A DNA stretch of 64,000 nucleotides from Bacteroidota bacterium (GCA_018267285.1 JAFDYU010000008.1:301404-365403), one strand, 5' to 3'; positions 23,369-34,227 are shown, numbered from the stretch's first letter. Notes: generated by a model from the letters alone, not told the origin. Made by a program: numbers and translations.

Positions 23369-25498
23369 ATGAAAATCTACGATGACAAACACATTAAAAA
23401 CATTGTGCTGCTGGGAGCCCCAAAAACCGGTAAAACGCTCCTGGCGGAAGATATGCTTTTCGAAGCCGGCATCATCCACCGCAGAGGAACCATCGAAGGA
23501 AAAAATACCGTTAGTGATTGCCACGAAATCGAACAAGAGCGTGGCAATTCTGTTTTTGCCACCGTGTTGCACACCGAGTGGCGCGATTACAAAATCAACA
23601 TCATCGATACGCCCGGCTTTGATGACTTTGCCGGTGAAATGATTTCATCGCTGCGCGTGGCCGATACGTGCGTGGTTGCCATCAATGCACAACATGGTGT
23701 GGAGGTAGGCACCGAGCTGATCTGGAATTATGTGCAACACTACAACAAGCCGGTGATTTTCGCAGTCAACCAGGCCGACCACCCAAAAGCCGACTATGAT
23801 CAGGCTCTTTCCTCGTTGAAAGAAAGGTACGGATCTGCGGTAACCCAAATGCAGTATCCGGTTAATCAGGGTGAAGGATTCAATGCCATCATCGACCTGC
23901 TGAAAATGGTGATGTATCAATTTCCGGCAGGTGGGGGCAAGCCCGAAAAACTTCCGATACCGGATGCCGAAAAAGAAAAAGCAAACGAACTGCACAACGC
24001 GCTGGTAGAAAAGGCAGCCGAGAATGACGAAAAGTTAATGGAGAAATATTTTGAGAAAGGGACTTTGGATGAAGATGAAATGCGCGAAGGCTTGAAGCTG
24101 GGGATGGTCCATCACGATGTGTTTCCGGTCTTTGTTATGTCGGCCAAAAAAAATATGGGCACCGGCCGCATGATGGGATTTATCGACAATGTTGCGCCCA
24201 GCCCTTCCGATTCCAAACCCGAAAAAACAACATCGGGAAAAGATTTAACCTACGACCGCACCCAGCCATCGGTTTTGTTTGTTTTCAAATCGCACCTTGA
24301 GCCCAATCTCGGAAAATTATCTTTCTTTAAAGTGATATCGGGAGAGGTAACCCCTGCTTCCGAATTAATCAATCAACAAACCGGAACCGTAGAAAGATTT
24401 CATCAACTTTTTATAGTAGATGGAAAGACCCGAAACCCGGTAGAAAAATTAGTGGCAGGCGATATTGGCGCTACCTTAAAATTAAAAGACACCTACACCA
24501 ACCAAACACTCCACGCAAAGTCGGTTGAAGTGGCCATTGAGCCCATCGAATTTCCTGAACCACGCATGCACGTTGCGGTAGTTGCGAAAAGTAAAAACGA
24601 TGATGAAAAAATTGGTGAAGTATTGGGCAAGATTCACCAGGAAGACCCTACCCTCGAAGTGGCTTTCTCAAAAGAACTGAAGCAACTGATTATTTCGGCT
24701 CAGGGTGAATTGCACCTGACCGTGTGCAAATGGTTTTTAGAAAATATGTACAAGCTTCACGTAGATTTTGTAACCCCCCGAATCTCGTATCGGGAAACCA
24801 TACGCAAACCTTCCAGCTCAAGTTATCGCCACAAAAAACAATCGGGTGGTGCGGGTCAGTTTGGCGAAGTGTATCTGAAGGTGGAACCCTATTACGAGGG
24901 CATGCCCGAGCCGACTGAGTTCAGCGTGCGCGGAAAAGAAGTTATCGATTTAGAATGGGGTGGCAAACTTGTGTTTTACAATTGCATTGTGGGTGGCGTA
25001 ATCGATGCGCGATTTATTCCCTCCATATTAAAAGGAGTTATGGAAAAAATGGAAGAAGGACCGATTACCGGCTCGTACGTGCGCGATGTGCGCGTACTGG
25101 TACATGATGGCAAAATGCACCCGGTTGACTCGAACGACATTTCATTTAAAATTGCAGGTATGATGGCTTTTAAAGACGCATTCTTAAAAGCCGAACCCCA
25201 ACTGCTCGAACCCATCTGCGACCTTGAGGTGAAAGTGCCCGAAGAAATTATGGGCGATGTTATGGGCGACTTGCAAACCCGCAGGGCGCTAATTATGGGT
25301 ATCGACACCAACGGAAATTATCAGGTTATCCGTGCGCGGGCTCCCCTGGCCGAACTGGATAAATATTCTACCGCATTGCGATCGCTTTCACAGGGACGGG
25401 CAGCATTTACTCAACGATTATCCGATTTTGCACCCGTGCCGTTCGATCTCCAGCAGAAGTTGGCCAAAGCCGCAGAAGTAGAAGTGGTAAACGTTTAA
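23369..25498 (+). CDS. Elongation factor G paralogue (EF-G2-like)
   Basis: A 709-residue protein with all five EF-G domains: GTPase (1-~270), domain II, domain III (FPEPRMHVAVVAKSKNDDEK), domain IV (RISYRETIRKPSSSSYRHKK) and domain V (LEPICDLEVKVPEEIMGDVM). The P-loop is present (GAPKTGKT, 16-23). Several GTPase residues depart from true EF-G: the switch II motif is DTPGFDD, so the catalytic His is Phe84; the base-recognition NKxD is NQAD (134-137); and ERGI is ERGN. It is therefore a paralogue, similar in kind to the EF-G2 of Bacteroides that supports slow, GTPase-independent translocation. Ordinary EF-G should be encoded elsewhere. Confidence 0.85.
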   Translation: MKIYDDKHIKNIVLLGAPKTGKTLLAEDMLFEAGIIHRRGTIEGKNTVSDCHEIEQERGNSVFATVLHTEWRDYKINIIDTPGFDDFAGEMISSLRVADTCVVAINAQHGVEVGTELIWNYVQHYNKPVIFAVNQADHPKADYDQALSSLKERYGSAVTQMQYPVNQGEGFNAIIDLLKMVMYQFPAGGGKPEKLPIPDAEKEKANELHNALVEKAAENDEKLMEKYFEKGTLDEDEMREGLKLGMVHHDVFPVFVMSAKKNMGTGRMMGFIDNVAPSPSDSKPEKTTSGKDLTYDRTQPSVLFVFKSHLEPNLGKLSFFKVISGEVTPASELINQQTGTVERFHQLFIVDGKTRNPVEKLVAGDIGATLKLKDTYTNQTLHAKSVEVAIEPIEFPEPRMHVAVVAKSKNDDEKIGEVLGKIHQEDPTLEVAFSKELKQLIISAQGELHLTVCKWFLENMYKLHVDFVTPRISYRETIRKPSSSSYRHKKQSGGAGQFGEVYLKVEPYYEGMPEPTEFSVRGKEVIDLEWGGKLVFYNCIVGGVIDARFIPSILKGVMEKMEEGPITGSYVRDVRVLVHDGKMHPVDSNDISFKIAGMMAFKDAFLKAEPQLLEPICDLEVKVPEEIMGDVMGDLQTRRALIMGIDTNGNYQVIRARAPLAELDKYSTALRSLSQGRAAFTQRLSDFAPVPFDLQQKLAKAAEVEVVNV

Positions 25499-25500
25499 GA

Positions 25501-25540
25501 AACCATCTCCTAATGTTTGTTCAACATGTAGGAGATGGTT
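25501..25540. terminator. Strong hairpin between convergent genes
   Basis: AACCATCTCCTA (25501-25512) pairs perfectly with TAGGAGATGGTT (25529-25540) across a 16-base loop. It begins right after the EF-G2 stop, and the convergent gene ends at 25567. There is no long T tract on either strand, so it may act as a 3' stabilising or weak bidirectional terminator rather than a classic rho-independent one. Confidence 0.55.
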
Positions 25541-25566
25541 ATACATTCATTCAAGAAAACAGCACG

Positions 25567-26046
25567 TTACTTTAGCGCACGATTGCTGCCAAAAGAATCT
25601 CTGAAATCTTTCCAACCGTCTTCGGTCTTTTTCCAAAGCACAAGCGTTTTGCCTTCGTCAAGCAGTTTTCCGTTGGCATCAAAAACCTGAAAGAGGCCTT
25701 CTTCTGTTACATACTCACGGCCATCTCCGTAAACATTCAAAGTCGTTAACTTCCCACTTCTTACACCACCCGTTTCGAAGGCATTTTTAAAAAATTTTGC
25801 AAGCTCTTCGCGTCCGCACAACGTAGCTCCGTTAGGAATTAAAAGGCAGGCATCTTCTGCAAAAAGCTCAACAACCGACCCGTCATTTTTAGCGTATAAG
25901 TCAAAATGAATTGCGTTGCTGTGAGCGATGGCTTTCTTGGCTTCTTCCAACAAAGTATTTTCGTTGGTTTTGTTCGATTGCGCACAGGCAAGGAACGGCA
26001 CGGCTACCCAAATGGCAACCGGCAGGAGTTTTTCTTTGATCTTCAT
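25567..26046 (-). CDS. SnoaL-like/DUF4440 protein, exported
   Basis: A 159-residue protein from ATG 26046, which gives a signal peptide (MKIKEKLLPVAIWVAVPFLA, then CAQ; a possible lipobox Cys). The rest is an NTF2-like cone fold: HFDLYAKNDGSVVELFAEDA, GATLCGREELAKFFKNAFE, and ATLVLWKKTEDGWKDFRDSF-like strands (here KTLVLWKK). Members bind or hydrolyse small molecules; no function is assigned. It is convergent with EF-G2 and divergent from the AraC gene. Confidence 0.8.
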   Translation of the reverse strand: MKIKEKLLPVAIWVAVPFLACAQSNKTNENTLLEEAKKAIAHSNAIHFDLYAKNDGSVVELFAEDACLLIPNGATLCGREELAKFFKNAFETGGVRSGKLTTLNVYGDGREYVTEEGLFQVFDANGKLLDEGKTLVLWKKTEDGWKDFRDSFGSNRALK

Positions 26047-26125
26047 GCTTTTGTAATTTTTAAACAAAGGAAGAACACTTTAAAAAATAGAAATTGTAAA
26101 AAAGCGAACGCTATTAATTTTATTT

Positions 26126-26917
26126 ATGAAGCTTGACCGTTTCCCTCCATCGGATATTTTAAAACCTTACGTGAAGTACTATTGGGTCTGCACAACCGAT
26201 GAGGATGTGCCCGTGGAAATAATGTACCCCTCCGGTCATGTCGAGTTTTGCGTACACCTATCAAATGGAGGTGCCATTCGCCACTTTGGCAACCGGGCAA
26301 CAAAAATGCCAACGCTCGAAGTGCTTGGACACATCACCAAGCCTACCACGGCCAACGTTACTAAAGGCACAACGGTGCTGATTGCAAGATTCCATTCTTA
26401 TGCAAGTTCGCTATTCTTCCCCGATCAGGTTTCGAGCTTTACTAATGATTCGGTCGATCTTTGTGATATTCTCAATAAAGAATCAACATCGTTTTACCAT
26501 CTCTTGATGGAACAGAATACGCTTGAGGAAAAAATAAAAGTACTTGATGACTTTTTAGTACAGCGTTTATTGAAAGGAGATAAAAGAAGCGATCAATTTA
26601 AGTTTATGGAACACCTTTGCCAACATATTAACAAAACATCGGGTTCTCTCAATCTGGAAAACATTGTTACCTCCTTTGGATTTTCAGAGCGCTATATTCA
26701 AAAACTCTTTCATAATTGGGTGGGTTTAACGCCCAAAGCATTTCATAGCGTACTCCGATTCAACAAAAGTCTTGAGCTGATCCAAACCTCCAGCGCTACG
26801 CTTACCTCTATAGCCTATGAATGCGGCTATTACGACCAAGCCCATTTTATCAAAGAATTTAAATCGTATTCGGGAATTACTCCCTCTCATGCAGCGCAGC
26901 TTCACAAAACCATGTGA
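26126..26917 (+). CDS. AraC-family transcriptional regulator
   Basis: A 263-residue protein. The N-terminal ~140 residues form the DUF6597-type ligand/dimer domain (FPPSDILKPYVKYYWVCTTD, EIMYPSGHVEFCVHL). The C-terminal ~100 residues hold the two AraC helix-turn-helices: LENIVTSFGFSERYIQKLFH and LTSIAYECGYYDQAHFIKEF, followed by the SGITPSHA end. The inducer is unknown. The next gene, an exported M1 peptidase, starts about 130 bases downstream on the same strand, so it is a possible target. Confidence 0.9.
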   Translation: MKLDRFPPSDILKPYVKYYWVCTTDEDVPVEIMYPSGHVEFCVHLSNGGAIRHFGNRATKMPTLEVLGHITKPTTANVTKGTTVLIARFHSYASSLFFPDQVSSFTNDSVDLCDILNKESTSFYHLLMEQNTLEEKIKVLDDFLVQRLLKGDKRSDQFKFMEHLCQHINKTSGSLNLENIVTSFGFSERYIQKLFHNWVGLTPKAFHSVLRFNKSLELIQTSSATLTSIAYECGYYDQAHFIKEFKSYSGITPSHAAQLHKTM

Positions 26918-27048
26918 ACTGTCTTTTGTTGTTCGTTTGTGTGTTTCTGTTTAAATTAAAAAAAATTGAAGCAGCCGATGACAGCCAAACTATAGTTTGT
27001 GTAACATCAGCGAGTAAGCGTAACTACGAATCCCAAAATCCAACAACA

Positions 27049-28656
27049 ATGAAACCCAGAGCATCGATAATTTTTACAGTTGTTATCCTGATTCATACTT
27101 TGACTTACGCTCAAAGTAATAAGCGATGGTCTTCGGGTGGGAAACTTCGCCCTGTACAAGCCAACATGGACATACGGCATTACACCTTATCTCTTGATAT
27201 CGATATTCCAAATAAAGCTATCGATGGATACGTTGAAACAGATTTGGTATTGAAACAAGAAAACGATTCGCTGCTTTTTGATTTAGTGAACGAACTAAAA
27301 GTTAAAAAGATAACGGTGGACAAAAAAAACGTTGATTTTACTCACCACAATGACCTTATATATATTGTAAATGCTGCCGGGTTTACCGCGGGAAAACATC
27401 GGGTAAAAATTGAATATAGCGGCAATCCGCCCGTTGCGGTAAGGCCTCCGTGGATTGGAGGATTCACTTGGACAAAAGATAAAAATGAAAAGCCTTGGGT
27501 GGTAATCAACTGCCAGGGTGAGGGTGGTAAAATTTATTTTCCTTGCAAGGATCACCCCAGCGATGAACCCAACGAGGGCGTTGACTTATTTGTAACCGTG
27601 CCCAATGGCTTGAAGGTAGCTGCTTTCGGGCTGTTGCAGAAAGTAACTGCAAAGGGATCCAACACAACATTCCATTGGAAAACAAATTATACCATCAGCA
27701 ATTATTGTGTGGTGTTTAACATTGGCGATTATGAAGTTGTGAAGCAAACGTACACTACAATTTCTGGCCGTGTTGTACCTATGGAATTCTATGTACTTCG
27801 GCAAGATGCTGACAAAGCCAATCAAGTGTTAGATATACGAAAACGCGATACCCGGATTTTGGAAAAATATTTTGGGGAATATCCCTGGGTAAAAGAAAAA
27901 ATTGGCATAGCACAAGTGTCTAACCCGGGCATGGAACACCAGACCATGATAACCTATGGCGACCCGTTCAACTATCAACGTGTTGTCGGGCAAAATTATT
28001 CGGCCAATCTTTTTCATGAATTCGGCCATGAGTGGTGGGCTAATAAAGTTACCAATAAAGACTGGGCACACATGTGGATACAGGAAGGCATTGATACGTT
28101 TGCCGAAACACTTTGTTTCCGGGAGCTTGCAGGCGAACGAGGTTACGATTCGATGATGACTTTTTTCAGAACACGAGTCAGCAATCAAAAGCCTATTGTG
28201 CAAGCAGAAGAATTAGACGAGGCCAGCGTGTATTCGGGCGACATCTACTTTAAGGGTGCCGTTTTTATGGGAACGCTTCGCTATGTGCTGGGAGATGAAG
28301 TCTTTTTTCCGATCCTGAAAAAATTAGCCACCGACCCGAAATACACCTACGATAATTTTGTAACTACCGATGACGTTGAAAAATTATTTAGTATGGAATC
28401 GAATAAAAATCTAAAGCCTCTTTTCGATTTCTACTTACGAACAACCGAACGTCTGGAATTTATGGTGAAGCAGACTGGAGAAAATACCTGGAAGTTGCAA
28501 GTCAAAAATTTACCGATGACACTGCCAATTGAAATTACAACGAGCCACGGCATATTAAAATTGGATTTAACCAGCCAATCTGTTAAGATTGAAAGCACCG
28601 GGATTCCCGTTGTTGACCCGGCCAATCGATACTTTAAACGGGTGGTTATTGAATAG
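27049..28656 (+). CDS. M1-family metallopeptidase, exported (first of a convergent pair)
   Basis: A 535-residue protein from ATG 27049, which gives a signal peptide ending TYAQ; a longer upstream frame lacks one. The N-terminal M1 saddle domain begins NMDIRHYTLSLDIDIPNKAI. The gluzincin site is HEFGHEWWANKV with the third zinc ligand Glu in MWIQEGIDTFAE. The GxMEN exopeptidase motif reads GMEHQ, so aminopeptidase specificity may be altered. The protein ends soon after the catalytic domain. The neighbouring convergent gene encodes a second M1 member, only two bases away. Confidence 0.9.
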   Translation: MKPRASIIFTVVILIHTLTYAQSNKRWSSGGKLRPVQANMDIRHYTLSLDIDIPNKAIDGYVETDLVLKQENDSLLFDLVNELKVKKITVDKKNVDFTHHNDLIYIVNAAGFTAGKHRVKIEYSGNPPVAVRPPWIGGFTWTKDKNEKPWVVINCQGEGGKIYFPCKDHPSDEPNEGVDLFVTVPNGLKVAAFGLLQKVTAKGSNTTFHWKTNYTISNYCVVFNIGDYEVVKQTYTTISGRVVPMEFYVLRQDADKANQVLDIRKRDTRILEKYFGEYPWVKEKIGIAQVSNPGMEHQTMITYGDPFNYQRVVGQNYSANLFHEFGHEWWANKVTNKDWAHMWIQEGIDTFAETLCFRELAGERGYDSMMTFFRTRVSNQKPIVQAEELDEASVYSGDIYFKGAVFMGTLRYVLGDEVFFPILKKLATDPKYTYDNFVTTDDVEKLFSMESNKNLKPLFDFYLRTTERLEFMVKQTGENTWKLQVKNLPMTLPIEITTSHGILKLDLTSQSVKIESTGIPVVDPANRYFKRVVIE

Positions 28657-28658
28657 CC

Positions 28659-30290
28659 TCATTTTTTTTGAATATCAAATTCTGCCAGAAGCACGGTTCG
28701 CGGATCCGGAATTATTGATACAGGTTCGTCATCTAAAGGCAGAGAAAATACAGTTGTTCTTTCAGTGATTGTCACCTTTTTTATTTCAGGTACTTGCTTA
28801 CCCTTACTCAGTATTCCGATTTCAAGTGGCAGGTTGAATAACTCGGTTTGTTTTTGTTCGAGATTAATAACAAGTTCTTTTTTATTTTTTTGCCAAGTCC
28901 ACTCTCCTTTTATTTTTGGGATTCCACCCCGATAGAGCCATTGATTGAAAAAATCTTTTAACTCAAGGCCGGATGCATTTTCCATTTCCTGCCTGAAATA
29001 GGAGGTAGTGGCATTGCTGTTGAAATACTTTCTATAGTACGACTGAATCCCTTTTTTAAAATTTTCATCTCCCAGTTGATTGCGCAACATGTGGAGTGTC
29101 CATGCGCCTTTCTGATACGTGAGCGTGTTAGTTACTTTAGACATATCGTTTAGCTGATTGTGCACCACCGGATCGTTCGGTTCTTTTTCTAAATACTTTT
29201 TGATTTGCTCGCGCGATGATTTCAGGCCGGCAACAAACGCATCGCGCCCTTCATCGTGTTCTACAAACAGCAAGGTAAAATAGGTGGCAAATCCTTCGCT
29301 CAACCAAACATCGTCCCAATCGCTTTCGGTTACGGCATCGCCAAACCACTGATGTGCTATTTCATGAACGATAACATTTTGCCAGCGTGGATCCCGCTTA
29401 CCCGAAACAGATCTTTCGCTGTACATAATAGCCGATGCTGCCTCCATTCCTCCGGTTGAATTGTTCGACTGAATATTGGCCAGTTTTTCATAAGCAAAAG
29501 GTCCGGCATAATCAGAAAAAAATGATAAGGCTTTTTTAGATGGAGTCTGGAAATCATAAAATCCGGCATCACGATCTTGCCTATAAACCCAGGTTTGAAT
29601 GGATTTCCCTTCAAAAGAATCAACGTATTGAACGGCAAAATCGGCAACACCCAAAACAAACAACCACGGGGCAATGGGCACCGACTGTTTCCAATGTGTT
29701 AATTTATTTTCCTCGTTTAACAACGACTCTTCAAGTAAAAGACCGTTGGAAACAACTTGAAAGTGCGAAGGTGCAATAACCATAAACTCGCAGGTTGCTT
29801 TGTCGTACGGGTGATCGACTAACGGCAGCCAGTGATGGCCAAGGTTCGGCCAGTTGTCGCTGAAAAAAGTTCGGTCGTGATATCGGTTGAATTTGATAGC
29901 CAATCCCGCATCGGGAACACCGCTGTACTTTATGGTAACCAACAACTGTGAGTTGGCAGTTGAGGGGGGCAACGTGATGAGGAGTTCTTCAGCCCGGTGA
30001 GAAAATTCAAGCGCCTTTCCATTGCACGTTACACCGGCTACCAGCATGCCTTTTCCATTCAGTTTCTCCGCTACACTTGTTAAGTCCAGACTAAGTTGTT
30101 GAACATCCTTTTTTTTCAGTTTAAACAAAATAGATGCTTCGGCCGTTAGGGTGTCGTTTTCGTCTGAAAGCCATAGCTTAAATTGATAGTGTAGAATGTC
30201 GATGTTGTAGTTTTTGGGGTAGGTATCCGCCAAAACGATAGCGGTTGACAAAAAGAATAGTGCTATTAATGATTGTACGGACTTTATCAT
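28659..30290 (-). CDS. M1-family metallopeptidase, exported (second of a convergent pair)
   Basis: A 543-residue protein with a signal peptide (ending VLADTYPK). The M1 domain begins YNIDILHYQFKLWLSDENDT. The site is HEIAHQWFGDAVTESDWDDV with Glu in LSEGFATYFT, and the exopeptidase motif is GGMEAAS. It has the C-terminal EMENASGLELKDFFNQWLYR segment typical of the family. Sequence around the active site is distinct from the first copy, so the pair did not arise by recent duplication. It would release N-terminal residues from peptides in the periplasm or outside the cell. Confidence 0.9.
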   Translation of the reverse strand: MIKSVQSLIALFFLSTAIVLADTYPKNYNIDILHYQFKLWLSDENDTLTAEASILFKLKKKDVQQLSLDLTSVAEKLNGKGMLVAGVTCNGKALEFSHRAEELLITLPPSTANSQLLVTIKYSGVPDAGLAIKFNRYHDRTFFSDNWPNLGHHWLPLVDHPYDKATCEFMVIAPSHFQVVSNGLLLEESLLNEENKLTHWKQSVPIAPWLFVLGVADFAVQYVDSFEGKSIQTWVYRQDRDAGFYDFQTPSKKALSFFSDYAGPFAYEKLANIQSNNSTGGMEAASAIMYSERSVSGKRDPRWQNVIVHEIAHQWFGDAVTESDWDDVWLSEGFATYFTLLFVEHDEGRDAFVAGLKSSREQIKKYLEKEPNDPVVHNQLNDMSKVTNTLTYQKGAWTLHMLRNQLGDENFKKGIQSYYRKYFNSNATTSYFRQEMENASGLELKDFFNQWLYRGGIPKIKGEWTWQKNKKELVINLEQKQTELFNLPLEIGILSKGKQVPEIKKVTITERTTVFSLPLDDEPVSIIPDPRTVLLAEFDIQKK

Positions 30291-30329
30291 GGGTTCAATT
30301 TTAGTTACAAAAAAATGTATAAGCTGTAT

Positions 30330-31346
30330 TCAATCAATCAATACAGCTTGATATTTTTTCGACTCACGCAATACCTGAGCAATGCCCTTGCTTACCGAAA
30401 GTAAAGGTTCTGCATCAAGATGTACTGTCAATTCTAAATTTTTTTGAAAACGTTCTTTGAGCCCGCGTAGCAACGCACTACCGCCTGTGAGGTGAATACC
30501 ATTTACATAAATATCAGCGGCCAGTTCGGGCGGGCAAACTTCAAGTGTATGAACGATGCTTTCCTCAATAGATTTAATGGATTTGTCCAGTATGAAGGCA
30601 ACCTCGGAACTGCTCACTTCATGTGTAGTGGGTATTCCTTCCAAAATGTCTTTTCCCTTTACAATCATAGATGCAGAGTTATTGATGTGTGGCTCGGCTG
30701 CCCCCACCTGAATTTTAATTTGTTCTGCAGTTTTCCAACCTATTATTAAATTATAGTTTCTCCTGAAATAGTCTTGAATGGTTGTGGTAAACGAATCGCC
30801 CGCAATTTTTATAGATTGAAAAACGGCCACACCCGAAAGGGAAATAATCACGATCTCCGTAACCCCACCGCCAATATCAATCACCATCTTCCCGTTGGGC
30901 TCACGAATATTTAAACCCATACCCACAGCCGCAGCCAAGGGTTCCACAATCAGTTGTCTTTTTTTCGAATTGAATTGATCCAATACATCCCGAAGGGCAC
31001 GCCTCTCCACTTCGGTGGCATAAAAGGGAACACCGGAAATGATGTGGTTGAATCCACTGAACAAATTTCTTTTATGCACTCGATCCACCATTTTGCTGAT
31101 CATCATTAATGCAGAATCATAATCGGCAATAACACCACGCTGCAGCGGCTTAATGGTTTTTAGCAAACCGTGGCTTTTCTCAAAAATATTAAATGCTTCC
31201 TCACCAACGGCTTTTACCGAGTGCCGCTCTTCATCGAATGAAATGAAAGAAGGTTGCGACAAGAGTATGCGGTTCTCATCGGAGAGCAGGGTGTTGTTGT
31301 TGCCCAAATCAATTGCGAAACTCTTGCCTTTTAATAAAGGTATCAT
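30330..31346 (-). CDS. MreB-like actin-family protein
   Basis: A 338-residue protein from ATG 31346; the longer frame upstream overlaps the neighbouring gene and is not MreB-like. It has actin ATPase motifs: phosphate 1 FAIDLGNNNTLL, phosphate 2 NGKMVIDIGGGVTEIVIISL, and the adenosine motif GIHLTGGSALLRGLKERF. VEPLAAAVGMGLNI matches the MreB core. MreB filaments guide lateral wall synthesis. This gene lies apart from mreCD, so it may be a second MreB paralogue; whether a main mreB exists elsewhere cannot be seen here. Confidence 0.85.
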   Translation of the reverse strand: MIPLLKGKSFAIDLGNNNTLLSDENRILLSQPSFISFDEERHSVKAVGEEAFNIFEKSHGLLKTIKPLQRGVIADYDSALMMISKMVDRVHKRNLFSGFNHIISGVPFYATEVERRALRDVLDQFNSKKRQLIVEPLAAAVGMGLNIREPNGKMVIDIGGGVTEIVIISLSGVAVFQSIKIAGDSFTTTIQDYFRRNYNLIIGWKTAEQIKIQVGAAEPHINNSASMIVKGKDILEGIPTTHEVSSSEVAFILDKSIKSIEESIVHTLEVCPPELAADIYVNGIHLTGGSALLRGLKERFQKNLELTVHLDAEPLLSVSKGIAQVLRESKKYQAVLID

Positions 31347-31420
31347 AAGCCTGAATTCATTCTGTAAAAGTAATGCAAAACAAGCGTTGTGTGTTCCTGT
31401 TTCAACGAATACATTTTCAA

Positions 31421-32737
31421 TCACGGCAAGACCTGAATCCACTTAATGCCTACTCCAAAATCCTGCGAGTTATTGAGTTCGGAAGACACCAGGGGCAAGA
31501 AATCATTCAACGACCAATCATCCTGTGCGCAAAACATAATTGTTGAGGATCGGCCGGGTTTGCCAAAGCGGTATGAAAAATTTAACGACAGGTATTCGCT
31601 GCCGCTGATGAGCCCGCGCGAAGCCCTTCGTTGGTCGGTCAGAGCAACAGGGTTTTGGGGAGTCCACTCGGTAACGTAATTTGTTTGAATGCCGATGTCT
31701 TCGGGATTGAGGTAGGCTTGCACTCTTTCTTTTGTACTTAGGGGGGCGGTCATCCCCTGCAGTTCAATTCCAACTGTAAAGCGCTGATTGTTTTTAAAAT
31801 CGAAATTATTAGTCAATAAAAAACGGTAGCCGGACACTACATCGACATAATTGAAATTAAAATCGTTCTGCCGGGTTCGCCATATTTTGTTATGTTGAGT
31901 TGCATAGCCAACAGCAAGTGTTACGCCATATTTTTTGGTAAACTGTTTGGTGAGCGCAGACCCAATGACGATGCCCGCAGATAAATAATTACGGGCACGG
32001 TTTAGCGGAACACCCACCTGAGCTTCTGTGCTCAGGGTCCACAATATTTTATTTTTTGTGCTGCGTACAATGTCAAAGAAATGCCGGTAGCCCACATTCA
32101 AAGTGCCGAGGTAAGTCTGTCGTGGTTTTATTTCAAGTGAATGGCCATCGCGATCGGTAAATTTCATTTCGGCTAAATTGAACCCGTCTAAAGTGCGAAA
32201 CGGGTTTTCGTTGCGAATCATTTTATCAAAGCCAACAATGGCCCGGTCGCTTACGGCAGCATCAATAAAACTGCCGCCCCCCACCAACATATTTGCATTG
32301 AGCATGCCATACCATTCGCCACAAGCCGAAGTTTTTTTGGTATAGGCGATGGTTGCACTGCGGATAACGCCATCGGCCGAATAGAGCTGGTAGCGGTGTG
32401 GGTCCTTCGTGTAGGTGGGGTGGTAGGGAGCATTCCACGGATTGGAGAAATACGGTTCGCTTGCATTGGGATACTCCAGAACACCGGATGGATTCCACGT
32501 GTTACCGGCATGGTAGTAGAAAGAGATTTCTTGATTGCCGGCAATGGGGGAAATTCTAAATGGCAAGCGCATGGCAAACGTACGCACGGGCTCGTTGGCA
32601 CGTGCATCAACTATGGGCGCATGTTCAATTCGGGTTAAGGTATCCGTTTGAGCAACAGCAATGTGAGTAGCCAAAAGGCAAATAAAATATAAACCTGTAC
32701 ATGCACGAAGCGCCATAGAGGTAGAATATTTTTTCAA
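31421..32737 (-). CDS. Outer-membrane beta-barrel protein, DUF3187-like
   Basis: A 438-residue protein with a signal peptide (residues ~1-29, ending AVAQ). The rest is a series of amphipathic strands with frequent aromatic girdles (EISFYYHAGNTWNPSGVLEY, YLGTLNVGYRHFFDIV, VSGYRFLLTNNFDFKNNQRF, YLSLNFSYRF). The opening strand pattern resembles DUF3187 outer-membrane proteins, though I cannot confirm this. No plug or enzyme motif is seen. It sits between the MreB-like gene and the TetX-like gene on the same strand, with short gaps; no functional link is obvious. Confidence 0.6.
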   Translation of the reverse strand: MKKYSTSMALRACTGLYFICLLATHIAVAQTDTLTRIEHAPIVDARANEPVRTFAMRLPFRISPIAGNQEISFYYHAGNTWNPSGVLEYPNASEPYFSNPWNAPYHPTYTKDPHRYQLYSADGVIRSATIAYTKKTSACGEWYGMLNANMLVGGGSFIDAAVSDRAIVGFDKMIRNENPFRTLDGFNLAEMKFTDRDGHSLEIKPRQTYLGTLNVGYRHFFDIVRSTKNKILWTLSTEAQVGVPLNRARNYLSAGIVIGSALTKQFTKKYGVTLAVGYATQHNKIWRTRQNDFNFNYVDVVSGYRFLLTNNFDFKNNQRFTVGIELQGMTAPLSTKERVQAYLNPEDIGIQTNYVTEWTPQNPVALTDQRRASRGLISGSEYLSLNFSYRFGKPGRSSTIMFCAQDDWSLNDFLPLVSSELNNSQDFGVGIKWIQVLP

Positions 32738-32752
32738 GGTTATTCACACAAT

Positions 32753-33919
<1,167 letters not shown>

Positions 33920-33954
33920 TTATGAGCTAAAATTCAGCACCTTGTTGGTGTGCG

Positions 33955-33970
33955 TTAGTCGTCTGACCAA
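33955..33970 (-). promoter_or_regulatory. Operator-like palindrome A upstream of tetX-like gene
   Basis: Read on the minus strand this is TTGGTCAGACGACTAA. It matches site B (34067-34082) at 14 of 16 positions and lies about 60 bases before the tetX-like start. Two such sites 112 bases apart suggest a TetR-type repressor. The remaining 332-base gap between the tetX-like and DUF1203 genes shows only a 23-codon open frame (33991-34059) and a TAACGCGCGTTA palindrome near 34163. Confidence 0.5.
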
Positions 33971-34066
33971 CAATCCTAATCTCAGTATGATGAGTAAGAA
34001 AACCAAACTCGTCAACACCATTTTCAAAAATACTGAACTGAACTCTGCTATAAAATAGAAACGTAG

Positions 34067-34082
34067 TTGGTCAGGCGACCAA
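34067..34082 (+). promoter_or_regulatory. Operator-like palindrome B upstream of tetX-like gene
   Basis: TTGGTCAGGCGACCAA has arms TTGGTC and GACCAA around four bases. Its partner is site A at 33955-33970 in the opposite orientation. Length and symmetry fit TetR-family operators, but the binding protein is not encoded next to it. Confidence 0.5.
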
Positions 34083-34227
34083 TGTCTGCCATCGTTGGTG
34101 TTCTGACATGTTCCAAAATTAGATTCACAATCTTTAAAGCTTGGATAAGTACGCGTTACTAACGCGCGTTAACGTGAACCGCCAACGTGTCTGGGCTTTT
34201 TGTCTCCAACTTTTTTGATTTATTCTT

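Noticed and set aside
25501-25540. Classic rho-independent terminator
   Set aside because: The stem is perfect but no T tract follows on either strand, so it is listed only as a hairpin of uncertain role.
30330-31442. Longer start for the MreB-like gene
   Set aside because: The 32 extra residues overlap the neighbouring outer-membrane gene and do not resemble MreB; ATG 31346 gives the normal N-terminus.
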